NCBI GenBank assembly: GCA_026995955.1
Contig: JALWNJ010000093.1
Location: 1-6,988, forward strand
Length of the DNA: 6,988 bases
Source of the DNA: Gammaproteobacteria bacterium
Lineage (GTDB): Bacteria > Pseudomonadota > Gammaproteobacteria > J044
Direction: 5' to 3'
This document shows positions 1-6,396 of this stretch, piece by piece; the first letter of the stretch is position 1; each line of letters starts with the position of its first letter. The notes beneath the pieces are model-generated. The model saw only the letters and a list, made by a program, of their open reading frames with translations. It made no database searches and had not been told where the DNA came from. A program made the position numbers and the translations under genes.

Positions 1-944
1 ATGGGCGTGACGCTGTTGGGCGAATGGGCTGGATTGCCCCGTTTCACGCCACCGCCCTTCCATTGCCCCGGCCCCTTGTCGCCCTTGCTGCCCCCCATGG
101 GCTGCACGGTATTGGCCGAATTGGAAAGCGGGCCGATGAACTTCGGTTTGCGACCGCCAGTGCCCGACTGGGGCGTCTTCTCTCCCTGCAAACGGGAAGT
201 AAATCCGCGTACCCAGTCATTGCGGTTGCCACCGCGGCCGAAACCGGGCTGCGGTGCGCCCATGCCCGGATCACCCCGGAACCCCCGATCCCGCCCGAAC
301 CCGGGTGGTGTTTCCGGCATGTTTTGGGCAGGATCCGGCATGGGGACCGGGGGCACCGTCCGCTGTGCTCTATCGTTATTGGGGCGCGAGCGCCAATATT
401 CCGGTGGGTAGACCGGGCCCCGGCCGCGACTGCGGTTGTATTCACGCCACGGCATGCCCCGGCCACCCCCGCCCGGCTTGGCTCCGGGGCCTGCCTTGCC
501 CTTGCCTCCCTGCAGGCCCCGCTGAACGGCGCTGCCCACCGGGCGGCCGGGGGTGGCGGTACGGGGCTGCCCCGGAGCCTTCGGCCCGCTCACGGCACCC
601 CCCTTACGGGGAGAAAAATCGGGGTTGTAGCCGCCGGAAGCCCGACCGTGGCCCGGCATGGGCGGCATGGGTGCCTTTCGCGTTGCCCCAGGCCCGGGCT
701 TTGTTGCCCTTTTCCCGCCCGGGGCCGCCTTCGCACCGGGATGCGGCCTTGCCTTGCCCGTCGTCTTGCCCGGGGCAGCCTTGCCGCCCGGCATCAGGCG
801 ATACGCCGAACCGACCGCGCCTTTCTTCTGAGCCTCCTTCTGCGCGGCCCCAGCCTGAAGCGGCTGTACCGTCATTACCGCCGCCATGCCCAGGAACAGC
901 GCCAGCGTGGCCGCCCTTCCCCCCGATTGGATGCCTGTTGCCAT
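1..944 (-). CDS. Gly/Pro-rich basic secreted protein, unrecognised (C-terminus outside window)
   Basis: From the ATG at 944 the frame is open for 314 codons to the left edge with no stop, so the gene is 3'-partial. The N-terminus MATGIQSGGRAATLALFLGM has Arg followed by a hydrophobic core (about 11-26) and likely cleavage sites LQA, AGA or GAA at 29-34, so it is probably exported. The rest is low complexity: Lys/Ala/Pro/Gly-rich (about 40-100), a Gly-rich stretch (about 143-165), a more ordinary segment with aromatic residues (MPWREYNRSRGRGPVYPPEY, 164-183), then Pro/Gly/Arg with PGFGR twice (214-218, 233-237). No cysteine is seen. It is strongly basic. I do not recognise it; it could be a cell-surface or matrix protein or an intrinsically disordered RNA- or polyanion-binding protein. 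GGGAGG lies 7 nt before the start. It follows the lipoprotein gene by 74 nt with no terminator seen. Confidence 0.75.
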   Translation of the reverse strand, partial: MATGIQSGGRAATLALFLGMAAVMTVQPLQAGAAQKEAQKKGAVGSAYRLMPGGKAAPGKTTGKARPHPGAKAAPGGKRATKPGPGATRKAPMPPMPGHGRASGGYNPDFSPRKGGAVSGPKAPGQPRTATPGRPVGSAVQRGLQGGKGKAGPGAKPGGGGRGMPWREYNRSRGRGPVYPPEYWRSRPNNDRAQRTVPPVPMPDPAQNMPETPPGFGRDRGFRGDPGMGAPQPGFGRGGNRNDWVRGFTSRLQGEKTPQSGTGGRKPKFIGPLSNSANTVQPMGGSKGDKGPGQWKGGGVKRGNPAHSPNSVTP

Positions 945-951
945 GATTACG

Positions 952-957
952 CCTCCC
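952..957 (-). promoter_or_regulatory. Ribosome binding site of the Gly/Pro-rich protein gene
   Basis: GGGAGG on the minus strand lies 7 nt before the ATG at 944. It supports this start and the minus strand as the coding strand, where long open frames exist on both strands. Confidence 0.8.
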
Positions 958-1018
958 TGGTCGCAAGGATCTCGTTTTGTGGGTCGCAGCAATGCCGTTT
1001 CCGGTTCACGCCACGAAC

Positions 1019-1753
1019 CTACCAGACGGGCTGTTCCAGCGGCCCGCTGACAATGGCCTGATATTCCGTCTGCGTCAGCCATTGGGGATCATAGACAAGG
1101 CCCCGGCGCCACATCCAGTCGTCCAGCGCCCGCATGTGATTGCGCACGGCCGCCAGCAGCACGCGGTAGAGCGAGGTCAGCGGCACATGATCCACGGCCC
1201 GCGTGCTGGCGTCCTCGAGATCGAGCAGCATCAGCTCCATCGACTCCTGCATGGCGTACAGGGCATCGGCCAAAGACCCATCACCCTGCGCATGCAGGCG
1301 ATCGTAGTCCGACTGCACCAGGGCATCGGCGTATGCACCCGGCACAAGACCGCTGGCCGGGTCGCTGAAACCGTAGTGCTCGACGACATCGCGAACGGCC
1401 ACCGACAGCGTGTGGCTGGCATCCCCCAGATCGAACCAGCCGAAATCCCCGTAGCGGTCCCAGAAGTGATCCGCCAGGTCGCGCTGCATGCGCAGCGCCT
1501 CGCGCAGGTAGGTCAGGTCGTCGAGCTGGTCGAGCCCGATGGGGTCGTGCACCTCGAAGGCCAGCCAGTCGAGCAGCACGGCCTCGTCGATGCGGGTCCA
1601 GCCCGCCGGGTCCACGCTGGCGATGGCGGCGTCCGGGCCATACCAGGTGGTCGTCGTGGTGGTCACGGTCTCAGTGACCAGGGCCTCCTCCGAGACGCAG
1701 CCGCCCAGCAGCAGGGCCAGCGGCAACAGCATCAGCAGCAGTCTGTTCTTCAT
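1019..1753 (-). CDS. Lipoprotein with DUF2202-like (ferritin-like) domain
   Basis: The protein has 244 residues. A lipoprotein signal peptide (MKNRLLLMLLPLALLLGGC) ends in lipobox LGGC with C19 as the lipidated residue. The next residues are Val-Ser, not Asp, so outer-membrane sorting is expected. A Thr-rich linker (about 27-36) follows. From about residue 80 the sequence lines up, from my memory of the family, with DUF2202 ferritin-like proteins: REALRMQRDLADHFWDRYG with REEEKLARDVYLALYEKYG, and C-terminal RNHMRAL...LVYDPQWLTQTEY with RNHLRAF...VTYEPQYLSQEEY. DUF2202 proteins are four-helix, putative metal-binding proteins of unknown role. Here several acidic/His positions are replaced. It follows the operon terminator and precedes another exported protein by 74 nt. 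No convincing promoter seen. Function unknown. Confidence 0.8.
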   Translation of the reverse strand: MKNRLLLMLLPLALLLGGCVSEEALVTETVTTTTTTWYGPDAAIASVDPAGWTRIDEAVLLDWLAFEVHDPIGLDQLDDLTYLREALRMQRDLADHFWDRYGDFGWFDLGDASHTLSVAVRDVVEHYGFSDPASGLVPGAYADALVQSDYDRLHAQGDGSLADALYAMQESMELMLLDLEDASTRAVDHVPLTSLYRVLLAAVRNHMRALDDWMWRRGLVYDPQWLTQTEYQAIVSGPLEQPVW

Positions 1754-1759
1754 TTTCGG

Positions 1760-1764
1760 CCTCC
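1760..1764 (-). promoter_or_regulatory. Ribosome binding site fixing the lipoprotein start
   Basis: GGAGG on the minus strand lies 6 nt before the ATG at 1753. The reading frame is open for a further 194 codons upstream (to 2335), all of it shadow of the flavoprotein gene. This site, together with the lipoprotein signal peptide that starts at 1753, decides the start. Confidence 0.85.
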
Positions 1765-1780
1765 GTACGATGGGGTACGG
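1763..1780. repeat. Inverted repeat next to the lipoprotein ribosome binding site
   Basis: CCGTAC (1763-1768) and GTACGG (1775-1780) are perfect 6 bp arms around a 6 nt loop. On the minus strand the downstream arm merges with the Shine-Dalgarno (GTACGGAGG), so in the mRNA the stem would pair with two of the five Shine-Dalgarno bases. Confidence 0.55.
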
Positions 1781-1801
1781 GGCCATTCTGCGCGGCTCTG
1801 C

Positions 1802-1819
1802 CTGAACGCAGGCTGAACG
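1802..1819. repeat. Tandem 7-4-7 direct repeat upstream of the lipoprotein gene
   Basis: CTGAACG occurs at 1802-1808 and again at 1813-1819, separated by CAGG. The 11 nt period is one helical turn. This spacing resembles the tandem half-sites of OmpR/PhoB-type response regulators, but the sequence is not one I can assign. It sits 49-66 nt before the lipoprotein start codon. The first copy also forms a 5 bp hairpin (GCCTG/CAGGC, 1800-1813), so the repeat could be incidental. Confidence 0.4.
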
Positions 1820-1843
1820 AAAGGGGGCGCCCGCAGGCGCCCC
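1820..1843 (-). terminator. Rho-independent-like terminator after the dnaX operon
   Basis: On the minus strand GGGGCGCC (1843-1836) and GGCGCCCC (1831-1824) form a perfect 8 bp GC stem with a TGCG loop. CTTTCGTT follows. The T-tract is short and interrupted, so efficiency is uncertain. It begins 23 nt after the stop of the flavoprotein gene and separates it from the lipoprotein gene. Confidence 0.65.
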
Positions 1844-1866
1844 GACACGGCAACGATGCAGCTCGG

Positions 1867-2478
1867 CTACATGCCGTTCTTGAAGCGCTCGTCGAAGGTG
1901 ACGCCGGAGGCGCGCACGGCACGCAGGGCCACGGCGTACTCGCGCAGGATGCGCAGCGCGAACACGGCCCGCTCGCGGTAGTAGGGATCGGCTTCGGGGT
2001 CGTTGTCGCCGTCGTCGTTGAGCACGCTTTCCACATTGCGGATGATGAGCTGCTCGGGAATGTAGCAGAGGCGGTTGTTCTTGTAGCTGCTCATGCGCAA
2101 CTCGGCCACCGGATAGGCCCCGCCGGGGCCATTGGACACGGTGACGATCAAGGCCGGCTTGTGGCCCACCTCGCGGGCACTCAGCATGAGGAAGAAGTTC
2201 TTGAGCCCCGCGGGTACCATGCCGTGCCACTCGGGCGAGACGATCACCAGCGCATCGCTCCCCGCCAGGGCCTCGCGAATGGGAGCCAGGCGCGCTTCCC
2301 ACTCGGGGTCTCCTTCCCAGATGGCCTCTTCCCACAACGGCAGCGGATTGCCGGTGAGATCGTAGCGCCAGGTCTCGTCACACAATCCCCGTTTCTTCAG
2401 CGTGCGTTCGAGAAAGCCAGCCACCTTGCCGCTCTGGCTGTTGTGGCGGTGGCTGCCGTTGATGATGGCGAACTTCAT
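1867..2478 (-). CDS. NADPH-dependent FMN reductase-like flavoprotein
   Basis: The protein has 203 residues. The N-terminus MKFAIINGSHRHNSQSGK holds the GSxRxxSxS phosphate loop that binds FMN in the flavodoxin-like fold. SPEWHGMVPAGLKNFFLML (81-99) matches the PEYNGSIPGxLKNAID region of NADPH-dependent FMN reductases, and GPGGAYPVAELR (118-129) is the third flavin-contact loop. Such enzymes use NAD(P)H to reduce flavin, quinones, azo compounds or metals; the substrate here cannot be told. An acidic stretch (NDDGDNDPEADPYY, about 154-167) near the C-terminus may be family-specific. GGAGG lies 11 nt before the ATG. It is the last gene before a hairpin terminator. Confidence 0.85.
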   Translation of the reverse strand: MKFAIINGSHRHNSQSGKVAGFLERTLKKRGLCDETWRYDLTGNPLPLWEEAIWEGDPEWEARLAPIREALAGSDALVIVSPEWHGMVPAGLKNFFLMLSAREVGHKPALIVTVSNGPGGAYPVAELRMSSYKNNRLCYIPEQLIIRNVESVLNDDGDNDPEADPYYRERAVFALRILREYAVALRAVRASGVTFDERFKNGM

Positions 2479-2505
2479 GATGTGCCTGTCCTCCGTGCGT
2501 GTTCG

Positions 2506-2853
2506 TTAACCGGGTGGCCAGCCCATCGGGCGCCCGCCGAGCAGGTGCAGATGGATGTGGAACACGGTCTGGCCGGCCTCGGCGTTGCAGTTCATCACCG
2601 TGCGGTAGCCGCGCTCGGCGATGCCTTCGTCGGCGGCCACCCGTTTCGCCGCCAGGTACAGGCGGCCGACCAGCTCGGCATGGTGTTCCTGCAGGTCGTT
2701 GATGGTGCTGATGTGCTCGCGCGGGATCACCAGCACATGGGTGGGCGCCTGCGGATTGAGGTCACGGAAGGCCACCACCTGGTCGTCCTGGTACACGATG
2801 TCGCCCGGGATCTCGCCCGCGGCAATCTTGCAGAAAATGCAGTCGTCGCTCAT
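2506..2853 (-). CDS. hinT: HIT family purine nucleotide phosphoramidase (HinT type)
   Basis: The protein has 115 residues. It begins MSDDCIFCKIAAGEIP, a typical HinT opening with the CxxC pair C5/C8, and ends with the histidine triad HIHLHLLGG (H99, H101, H103). Upstream residues NPQAPTHVLVIPREHI (33-48) also match the family. HinT enzymes hydrolyse adenosine 5'-monophosphoramidates and aminoacyl-adenylates in the cytoplasm. The start is supported by AGGAGG about 7 nt upstream (GGAGGAAGCGACATG). It lies in line with recR (43 nt gap) and the flavoprotein gene (27 nt gap), so it is probably co-transcribed. The symbol rests on family resemblance; a generic HIT hydrolase is the alternative. Confidence 0.92.
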   Translation of the reverse strand: MSDDCIFCKIAAGEIPGDIVYQDDQVVAFRDLNPQAPTHVLVIPREHISTINDLQEHHAELVGRLYLAAKRVAADEGIAERGYRTVMNCNAEAGQTVFHIHLHLLGGRPMGWPPG

Positions 2854-2896
2854 GTCGCTTCCTCCTGGCTCCGGTTTTCCGCGTCCCGACGGCGCG

Positions 2897-3493
2897 TCAG
2901 TAGTCCTTGCGCCCCTCGAAGGCGTGGGTCAGGGTGTTGCTGTCCACGTATTCCAGCTCGCCGCCCACCGGCACGCCGTGGGCGATGCGGGTGGTGCGGA
3001 TGCCGCGCGCGTGGGCCATGTCGGAGATGTAGTGCGCCGTCACCTCGCCCTCCACGGTGGGGTTGGTGGCGAGGATGATCTCCTCCACCCCGCCCTGGTC
3101 CAGACGCGCCTCCAGCAGATCGAGCCCCAGGTCCTGCGGGCCGATGCCGTCCAGCGGCGAGAGCCGTCCATGCAGCACGAAGTACTGGCCCCGGTACACC
3201 GCGGCCTGTTCGATGGCTACCACATCGGCCGGGGTCTCCACCACGCAGATCTGGCCCGCGTCACGCGCCGGGTTACGACACAGGCGGCAGATCTCGTGCT
3301 CGGTAAAAGTGCGGCAGCGACTGCAGTAGCCGATGCGGGTCGCCGCCTCGCGCAGCACCTCCGACAGCCGCAGGGCGCCCTCGCGGTCGCGTTCCAACAG
3401 ATGGAAGGCCATGCGCTGGGCGGTCTTGGGGCCCACCGTGGGCAGGGTGCGCAGGGCCTCGACCAGCGCCTGCAGCAGCGAGGTCTCGCTCAT
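2897..3493 (-). CDS. recR: Recombination mediator protein RecR
   Basis: The product is 198 residues, the standard RecR length. In order: a helix-hairpin-helix segment ([20 protein letters not shown], 14-33), a four-cysteine zinc finger (C57, C60, C69, C72), a Toprim domain opening with [14 protein letters not shown] (82-95), then the conserved ATNPTVEGE (142-150) and a C-terminal [15 protein letters not shown] (170-184). With RecO and RecF it loads RecA onto SSB-coated single-stranded gaps during recombinational repair. It starts 1 nt after the ybaB stop with no clear Shine-Dalgarno, so it probably depends on coupled translation. The gap to the next gene is 43 nt. Confidence 0.97.
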   Translation of the reverse strand: MSETSLLQALVEALRTLPTVGPKTAQRMAFHLLERDREGALRLSEVLREAATRIGYCSRCRTFTEHEICRLCRNPARDAGQICVVETPADVVAIEQAAVYRGQYFVLHGRLSPLDGIGPQDLGLDLLEARLDQGGVEEIILATNPTVEGEVTAHYISDMAHARGIRTTRIAHGVPVGGELEYVDSNTLTHAFEGRKDY

Positions 3494-3494
3494 C

Positions 3495-3821
3495 TCAGAA
3501 CGGCAGGTTCATGCCCTCGGGCAGGCCCATGCCCGCCCCCAGACCGGCGAACTTCTCCTTGATCATGGCCTCGACCTTGTGGCTGGCGTCGTTGACGGCC
3601 GCGGCGATCAGGTCCTCCAGCATCTCCTTGTCGTCCTGCATCAGGCTGTCGTCGATGGTCACCCGGCGTACCTCGTGCCGACCGGTCATCACCACGCGAA
3701 CCATGCCGGCGCCGGACTCGCCGGTGACCTCCATCTCGGCGATCTCCTGCTGCGCCCTGGCCATCTGTTCCTGCATCTTCTGGGCCTGCTTCATGAGCTG
3801 GCCGAGTCCACCCTTGATCAT
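3495..3821 (-). CDS. ybaB: YbaB/EbfC family nucleoid-associated protein
   Basis: The protein has 108 residues, the usual size of the family. It opens with [20 protein letters not shown], the typical N-terminal helix, and has the family pattern [21 protein letters not shown] followed by an acidic helix ([17 protein letters not shown]) and a Gly/Met-rich tail. Family members are dimeric DNA-binding proteins that coat the nucleoid. Their link to dnaX and recR is conserved, although the reason for it is not settled. The ATG overlaps the dnaX stop by 4 nt (ATGA), with GGGAG upstream inside dnaX, so translation is probably coupled. The same frame stays open further upstream to 4220, but that part is a shadow of dnaX. 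recR begins 1 nt after the stop. Confidence 0.95.
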   Translation of the reverse strand: MIKGGLGQLMKQAQKMQEQMARAQQEIAEMEVTGESGAGMVRVVMTGRHEVRRVTIDDSLMQDDKEMLEDLIAAAVNDASHKVEAMIKEKFAGLGAGMGLPEGMNLPF

Positions 3822-5527
3822 GCGTGTTCTCCCGTGTTCGTTTCGGTTTCGTCTTCCAGCGGGCGGATGGTGTCTTCGAGCACCTCCGCGCCCAGTCGTT
3901 CCTGCAAGGCCTGCACCACCGGATCCTCGAGGATGGCCCGGCGGGCCGCCTGCTGGCGTTGTACCCTGGCCTGCTCGCGCCGACGGGCCGGGGTATCGGC
4001 CTCGGCCGCCACGGGGCGGATCTCGAGCTGAAGCGACTCGCGCCCGAAGTATTCGCGCAGCCGGCGTTCCAGGCGCTGGCGGCTGAGGTCGGTGACCAGA
4101 TCGCCCAGCTCGGCATCGATGCCGAGCACCAGCCGCGTCTCGTCCTGTTCGATGACATGGCAGTGCGCGGCCAGTTCCCTCGTCATAGCAGACAGCCCCA
4201 GCCGCGGCAGCAGGCCGCACCAGTCTCCAAGCTCGTCCAGCCGCCCCCGCGCCTCGGGTTCGGTCTGGGTCTGTGCCTGCGCGGCGGGCGCTGCCCCGCC
4301 ACCCGGCACCACGCTCATCCGCTCGCGTGCCACCGGCGGCGCCGAGTCGGGACCGGCCGGGGCCGCCTTCCCGTCTCCCTCCTGCAACGCACCGGTCCTG
4401 CCCTGCGGTGGCCGTGCCCGCGCCGGGCCGCCCTCGTCCCCGCTCACGGGGCGGAAGGCCAGCATGCGCAGGAGGGTCATGTCGAAGGCATCGCGGGGGT
4501 CCGGCGCCAGCGCCAGATCGGCCCGTCCCTGCAGGGCGATCTGATAGTGCAGCTGTACCTCCTCCGGCGTCAGCGCCTCGGCCAGTGCCTGCAGACGGGC
4601 GCGTTCCTCGTCGCTGGCCTCCGCGGCCTCCGGCACCTGCTGCATCAGGGCCACGCGGTGCAGCAGGCCGATCAGCTCAGCCAGCACGCCGGAGAAATCG
4701 GGCGCCTGCTCGGCCAGGTCGGCACTGGCCCGCATCAATGCCGCCGCGTTGCCGCCGGCCAGGTGCTCCAGCAACTCGAACAGATGCCCCCGTGACACCG
4801 TGCCCAGCATCTCGCGCACGGCATCGGTGGGCACCCTGCCCCCGGCGTGGGCAATGGCCTGGTCGAGCAGGCTGAGGGCATCGCGCATGCTGCCGTCGGC
4901 GGCGCGCGCCAGCAGTTCCAGGGCCTCGCCTTCGAACTCGATGCCCTCCTGCTCCAGCACATGGGCCAGATGGCCCACGATCTGCTGCGGGGCCATGCGC
5001 TTGAGGTTGAACTGCAGGCAGCGCGAAAGCACCGTCACCGGCAGCTTCTGCGGGTCGGTCGTCGCCAGCAGGAACTTCACGTGCGGCGGCGGTTCCTCCA
5101 GGGTCTTGAGCAGGGCATTGAAGCTGTGGCCGGAGAGCATGTGCACCTCGTCGATGAGGTACACCTTGTAGCGGCCACGGGTCGGTGCGTACTGCACGTT
5201 GTCGAGCAGCTCGCGGGTGTCCTCGACCTTGGTGCGCGAAGCGGCATCGACCTCGATGAGATCGACGAAACGCCCCTCGTCGATGGCGCGGCAGCTCTCG
5301 CACTCGCCGCAGGGATGCGCGGTGACGCCCTGCTCGCAATTGAGGCACTTGGCAAAGATGCGGGCGATGGTGGTCTTGCCCACCCCGCGGGTGCCGGTGA
5401 ACAGATAGGCGTGATGCAGACGGTCCGATTCGAGCGCGTTGATCAGGGCACGCTGTACGTGCGGCTGCCCGACCAGCTCCTCGAAGCTGCGCGGGCGCCA
5501 TTTGCGGGCAAGGACCTGATAGCTCAT
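3818..5527 (-). CDS. dnaX: DNA polymerase III subunit tau (clamp-loader ATPase)
   Basis: The product is 569 residues and near-identical in layout to E. coli DnaX. The start [12 protein letters not shown] is followed by Walker A GTRGVGKT (45-52), zinc cysteines C64, C73, C76 and C79, Walker B with DEVH (126-129), and the SRC motif (168-170). The clamp-loader collar runs to about 360, then a Pro/Ala/Gly linker (about 361-428), then a C-terminal tau domain that in the family contacts the polymerase core and DnaB. It loads the beta sliding clamp at the replication fork. The ATG at 5527 is chosen because it gives the family N-terminus. A longer reading from 5587 would add 20 unrelated residues and overlap the end of ffs. 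The Shine-Dalgarno is weak. It is shorter than the 643 residues of E. coli, mainly in the linker and C-terminus. The stop overlaps ybaB as ATGA. Confidence 0.97.
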   Translation of the reverse strand: MSYQVLARKWRPRSFEELVGQPHVQRALINALESDRLHHAYLFTGTRGVGKTTIARIFAKCLNCEQGVTAHPCGECESCRAIDEGRFVDLIEVDAASRTKVEDTRELLDNVQYAPTRGRYKVYLIDEVHMLSGHSFNALLKTLEEPPPHVKFLLATTDPQKLPVTVLSRCLQFNLKRMAPQQIVGHLAHVLEQEGIEFEGEALELLARAADGSMRDALSLLDQAIAHAGGRVPTDAVREMLGTVSRGHLFELLEHLAGGNAAALMRASADLAEQAPDFSGVLAELIGLLHRVALMQQVPEAAEASDEERARLQALAEALTPEEVQLHYQIALQGRADLALAPDPRDAFDMTLLRMLAFRPVSGDEGGPARARPPQGRTGALQEGDGKAAPAGPDSAPPVARERMSVVPGGGAAPAAQAQTQTEPEARGRLDELGDWCGLLPRLGLSAMTRELAAHCHVIEQDETRLVLGIDAELGDLVTDLSRQRLERRLREYFGRESLQLEIRPVAAEADTPARRREQARVQRQQAARRAILEDPVVQALQERLGAEVLEDTIRPLEDETETNTGEHA

Positions 5528-5582
5528 GGCGCGGACCCGATGCAGGCGGACGGTCGGTCGCCGCCAGTCATGGATGTATGGA

Positions 5583-5694
<112 letters not shown>

Positions 5695-5706
5695 ATCGAG
5701 CCTCGC

Positions 5707-5735
5707 ATGATAGCCCCAGCCCCTCCGGCTGGCAA
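5707..5735 (-). promoter_or_regulatory. Sigma70-type promoter of ffs
   Basis: Read on the minus strand, TTGCCA (5735-5730; 5 of 6 to the -35 consensus) and TATCAT (5712-5707; 5 of 6 to the -10 consensus) are separated by exactly 17 nt. A start about 7 nt downstream falls near 5701, just before the predicted 5' end of the 4.5S RNA. The stretch after the -10 (GCGAGG) is GC-rich, like the discriminators of growth-rate-controlled stable RNA promoters. It probably also drives dnaX, since no terminator is seen after ffs. Confidence 0.75.
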
Positions 5736-5775
5736 GGGCTCCCTTCCAGACATCCCACATGAGATTTGTTCATCA

Positions 5776-6396
5776 TCATGTTGATTTTTTTATTTTTTTG
5801 ATCTTTGGCCTCAGGCGAACAAAGAGCGCATTGTTGGTCTTGATCTGCTCCGCGATCTCGCCTTCGCTCAGCGCCTGTCCCTCATCGAGATCCCCCAGCA
5901 GATCGTGGCGGATGCGAATGGTGAGCAGGGCCAGGTGGCGCATGATCTCGTCCGCCTCGCCGGCGTCGATGTCACTGTCCCGACTGGCGCGCATGAAGGC
6001 CTCGACAAAGTCCTCGAACTGCACCAGCACCTCGGGACTGGCCACCAGCGACAGCTTGTGGTTGAGGAACTTCAGTCGGGTCAGGTCGTCCTCGGTGGTT
6101 TCGCCGCTGAGGATGATGTCCTCGATGTGATCGATGAGCTGCATGTAGATGCGCGACTTGAGTTCCAGATAGCGGATGCGCTCTTCCTTTTGGATCTCCA
6201 CCTCGGTCTGCTTGTTGAGCAGCATCGCAGTGATGAACACCGTGATGATGGAACCGATGAGGATGAGAATGACTTCCTGCGAGAAGACCGCCGGCTCGCT
6301 GACGTAATAGGCCTCGCGGAAATAGAGATAGCCGCCCACGCTGGTCACCAGGGCCAGCAGCAGGAACAGCAGGCTGTTGCGCTGGAAACGGTTCAT
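5776..6396 (-). CDS. Unrecognised small protein with two membrane segments
   Basis: The protein has 206 residues. Two hydrophobic stretches, about residues 8-26 and 42-61, are joined by a short loop. The basic N-terminus (MNRFQR) and the charged segment after the second stretch suggest both ends are cytoplasmic. Residues 62-206 form a charged, probably helical domain (KEERIRYLELKSRIYMQL onward), rich in Glu/Asp/Leu, with a lysine-rich tail (RPKIKKIKKST). I do not recognise the family and assign no function. The start ATG shares four bases with the stop of the upstream aspartic protease gene, so translation is probably coupled and the two products may work together. No strong Shine-Dalgarno is visible, consistent with coupling. 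Two A7 runs in the last codons are odd for such GC-rich DNA. No terminator is visible between its stop and the ffs promoter. Confidence 0.75.
   Translation of the reverse strand: MNRFQRNSLLFLLLALVTSVGGYLYFREAYYVSEPAVFSQEVILILIGSIITVFITAMLLNKQTEVEIQKEERIRYLELKSRIYMQLIDHIEDIILSGETTEDDLTRLKFLNHKLSLVASPEVLVQFEDFVEAFMRASRDSDIDAGEADEIMRHLALLTIRIRHDLLGDLDEGQALSEGEIAEQIKTNNALFVRLRPKIKKIKKST

Noticed and set aside
945..1018. Separate promoter for the Gly/Pro-rich gene
   Set aside because: No -35/-10 pair with acceptable spacing could be found; co-transcription with the lipoprotein gene is simpler.
1003..1019. GGTTC/GAACC inverted repeat after the lipoprotein stop
   Set aside because: Only 5 bp with a 7 nt loop and no T-tract, too weak to call a terminator.
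24..1061. Long plus-strand open frame (345 codons)
   Set aside because: It lies opposite the Gly/Pro-rich gene and runs into the end of the lipoprotein gene. Its composition is Arg/Pro/His-rich without any motif, as expected of an antisense shadow in GC-rich DNA. The minus frame has a Shine-Dalgarno and a signal peptide.
1754..2335. Upstream extension of the lipoprotein frame
   Set aside because: The extra 194 codons overlap the flavoprotein gene in another frame and would bury the lipoprotein signal peptide.
3822..4220. Upstream extension of the ybaB frame into dnaX
   Set aside because: The family N-terminus starts at 3821 and the extension is Arg/Ala/Gly-rich shadow of dnaX.
5714..5731. 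CCAGCC/GGCTGG hairpin upstream of ffs as a terminator of the membrane protein gene
   Set aside because: It lies within the ffs promoter spacer and is followed by the -10 element, not a T-tract.
5785..5799. T-rich run read on the plus strand as a terminator tail
   Set aside because: No plus-strand gene precedes it and only a 4 bp stem (ATCA/TGAT) can be drawn upstream. It is the coding A-tract of the minus-strand gene.
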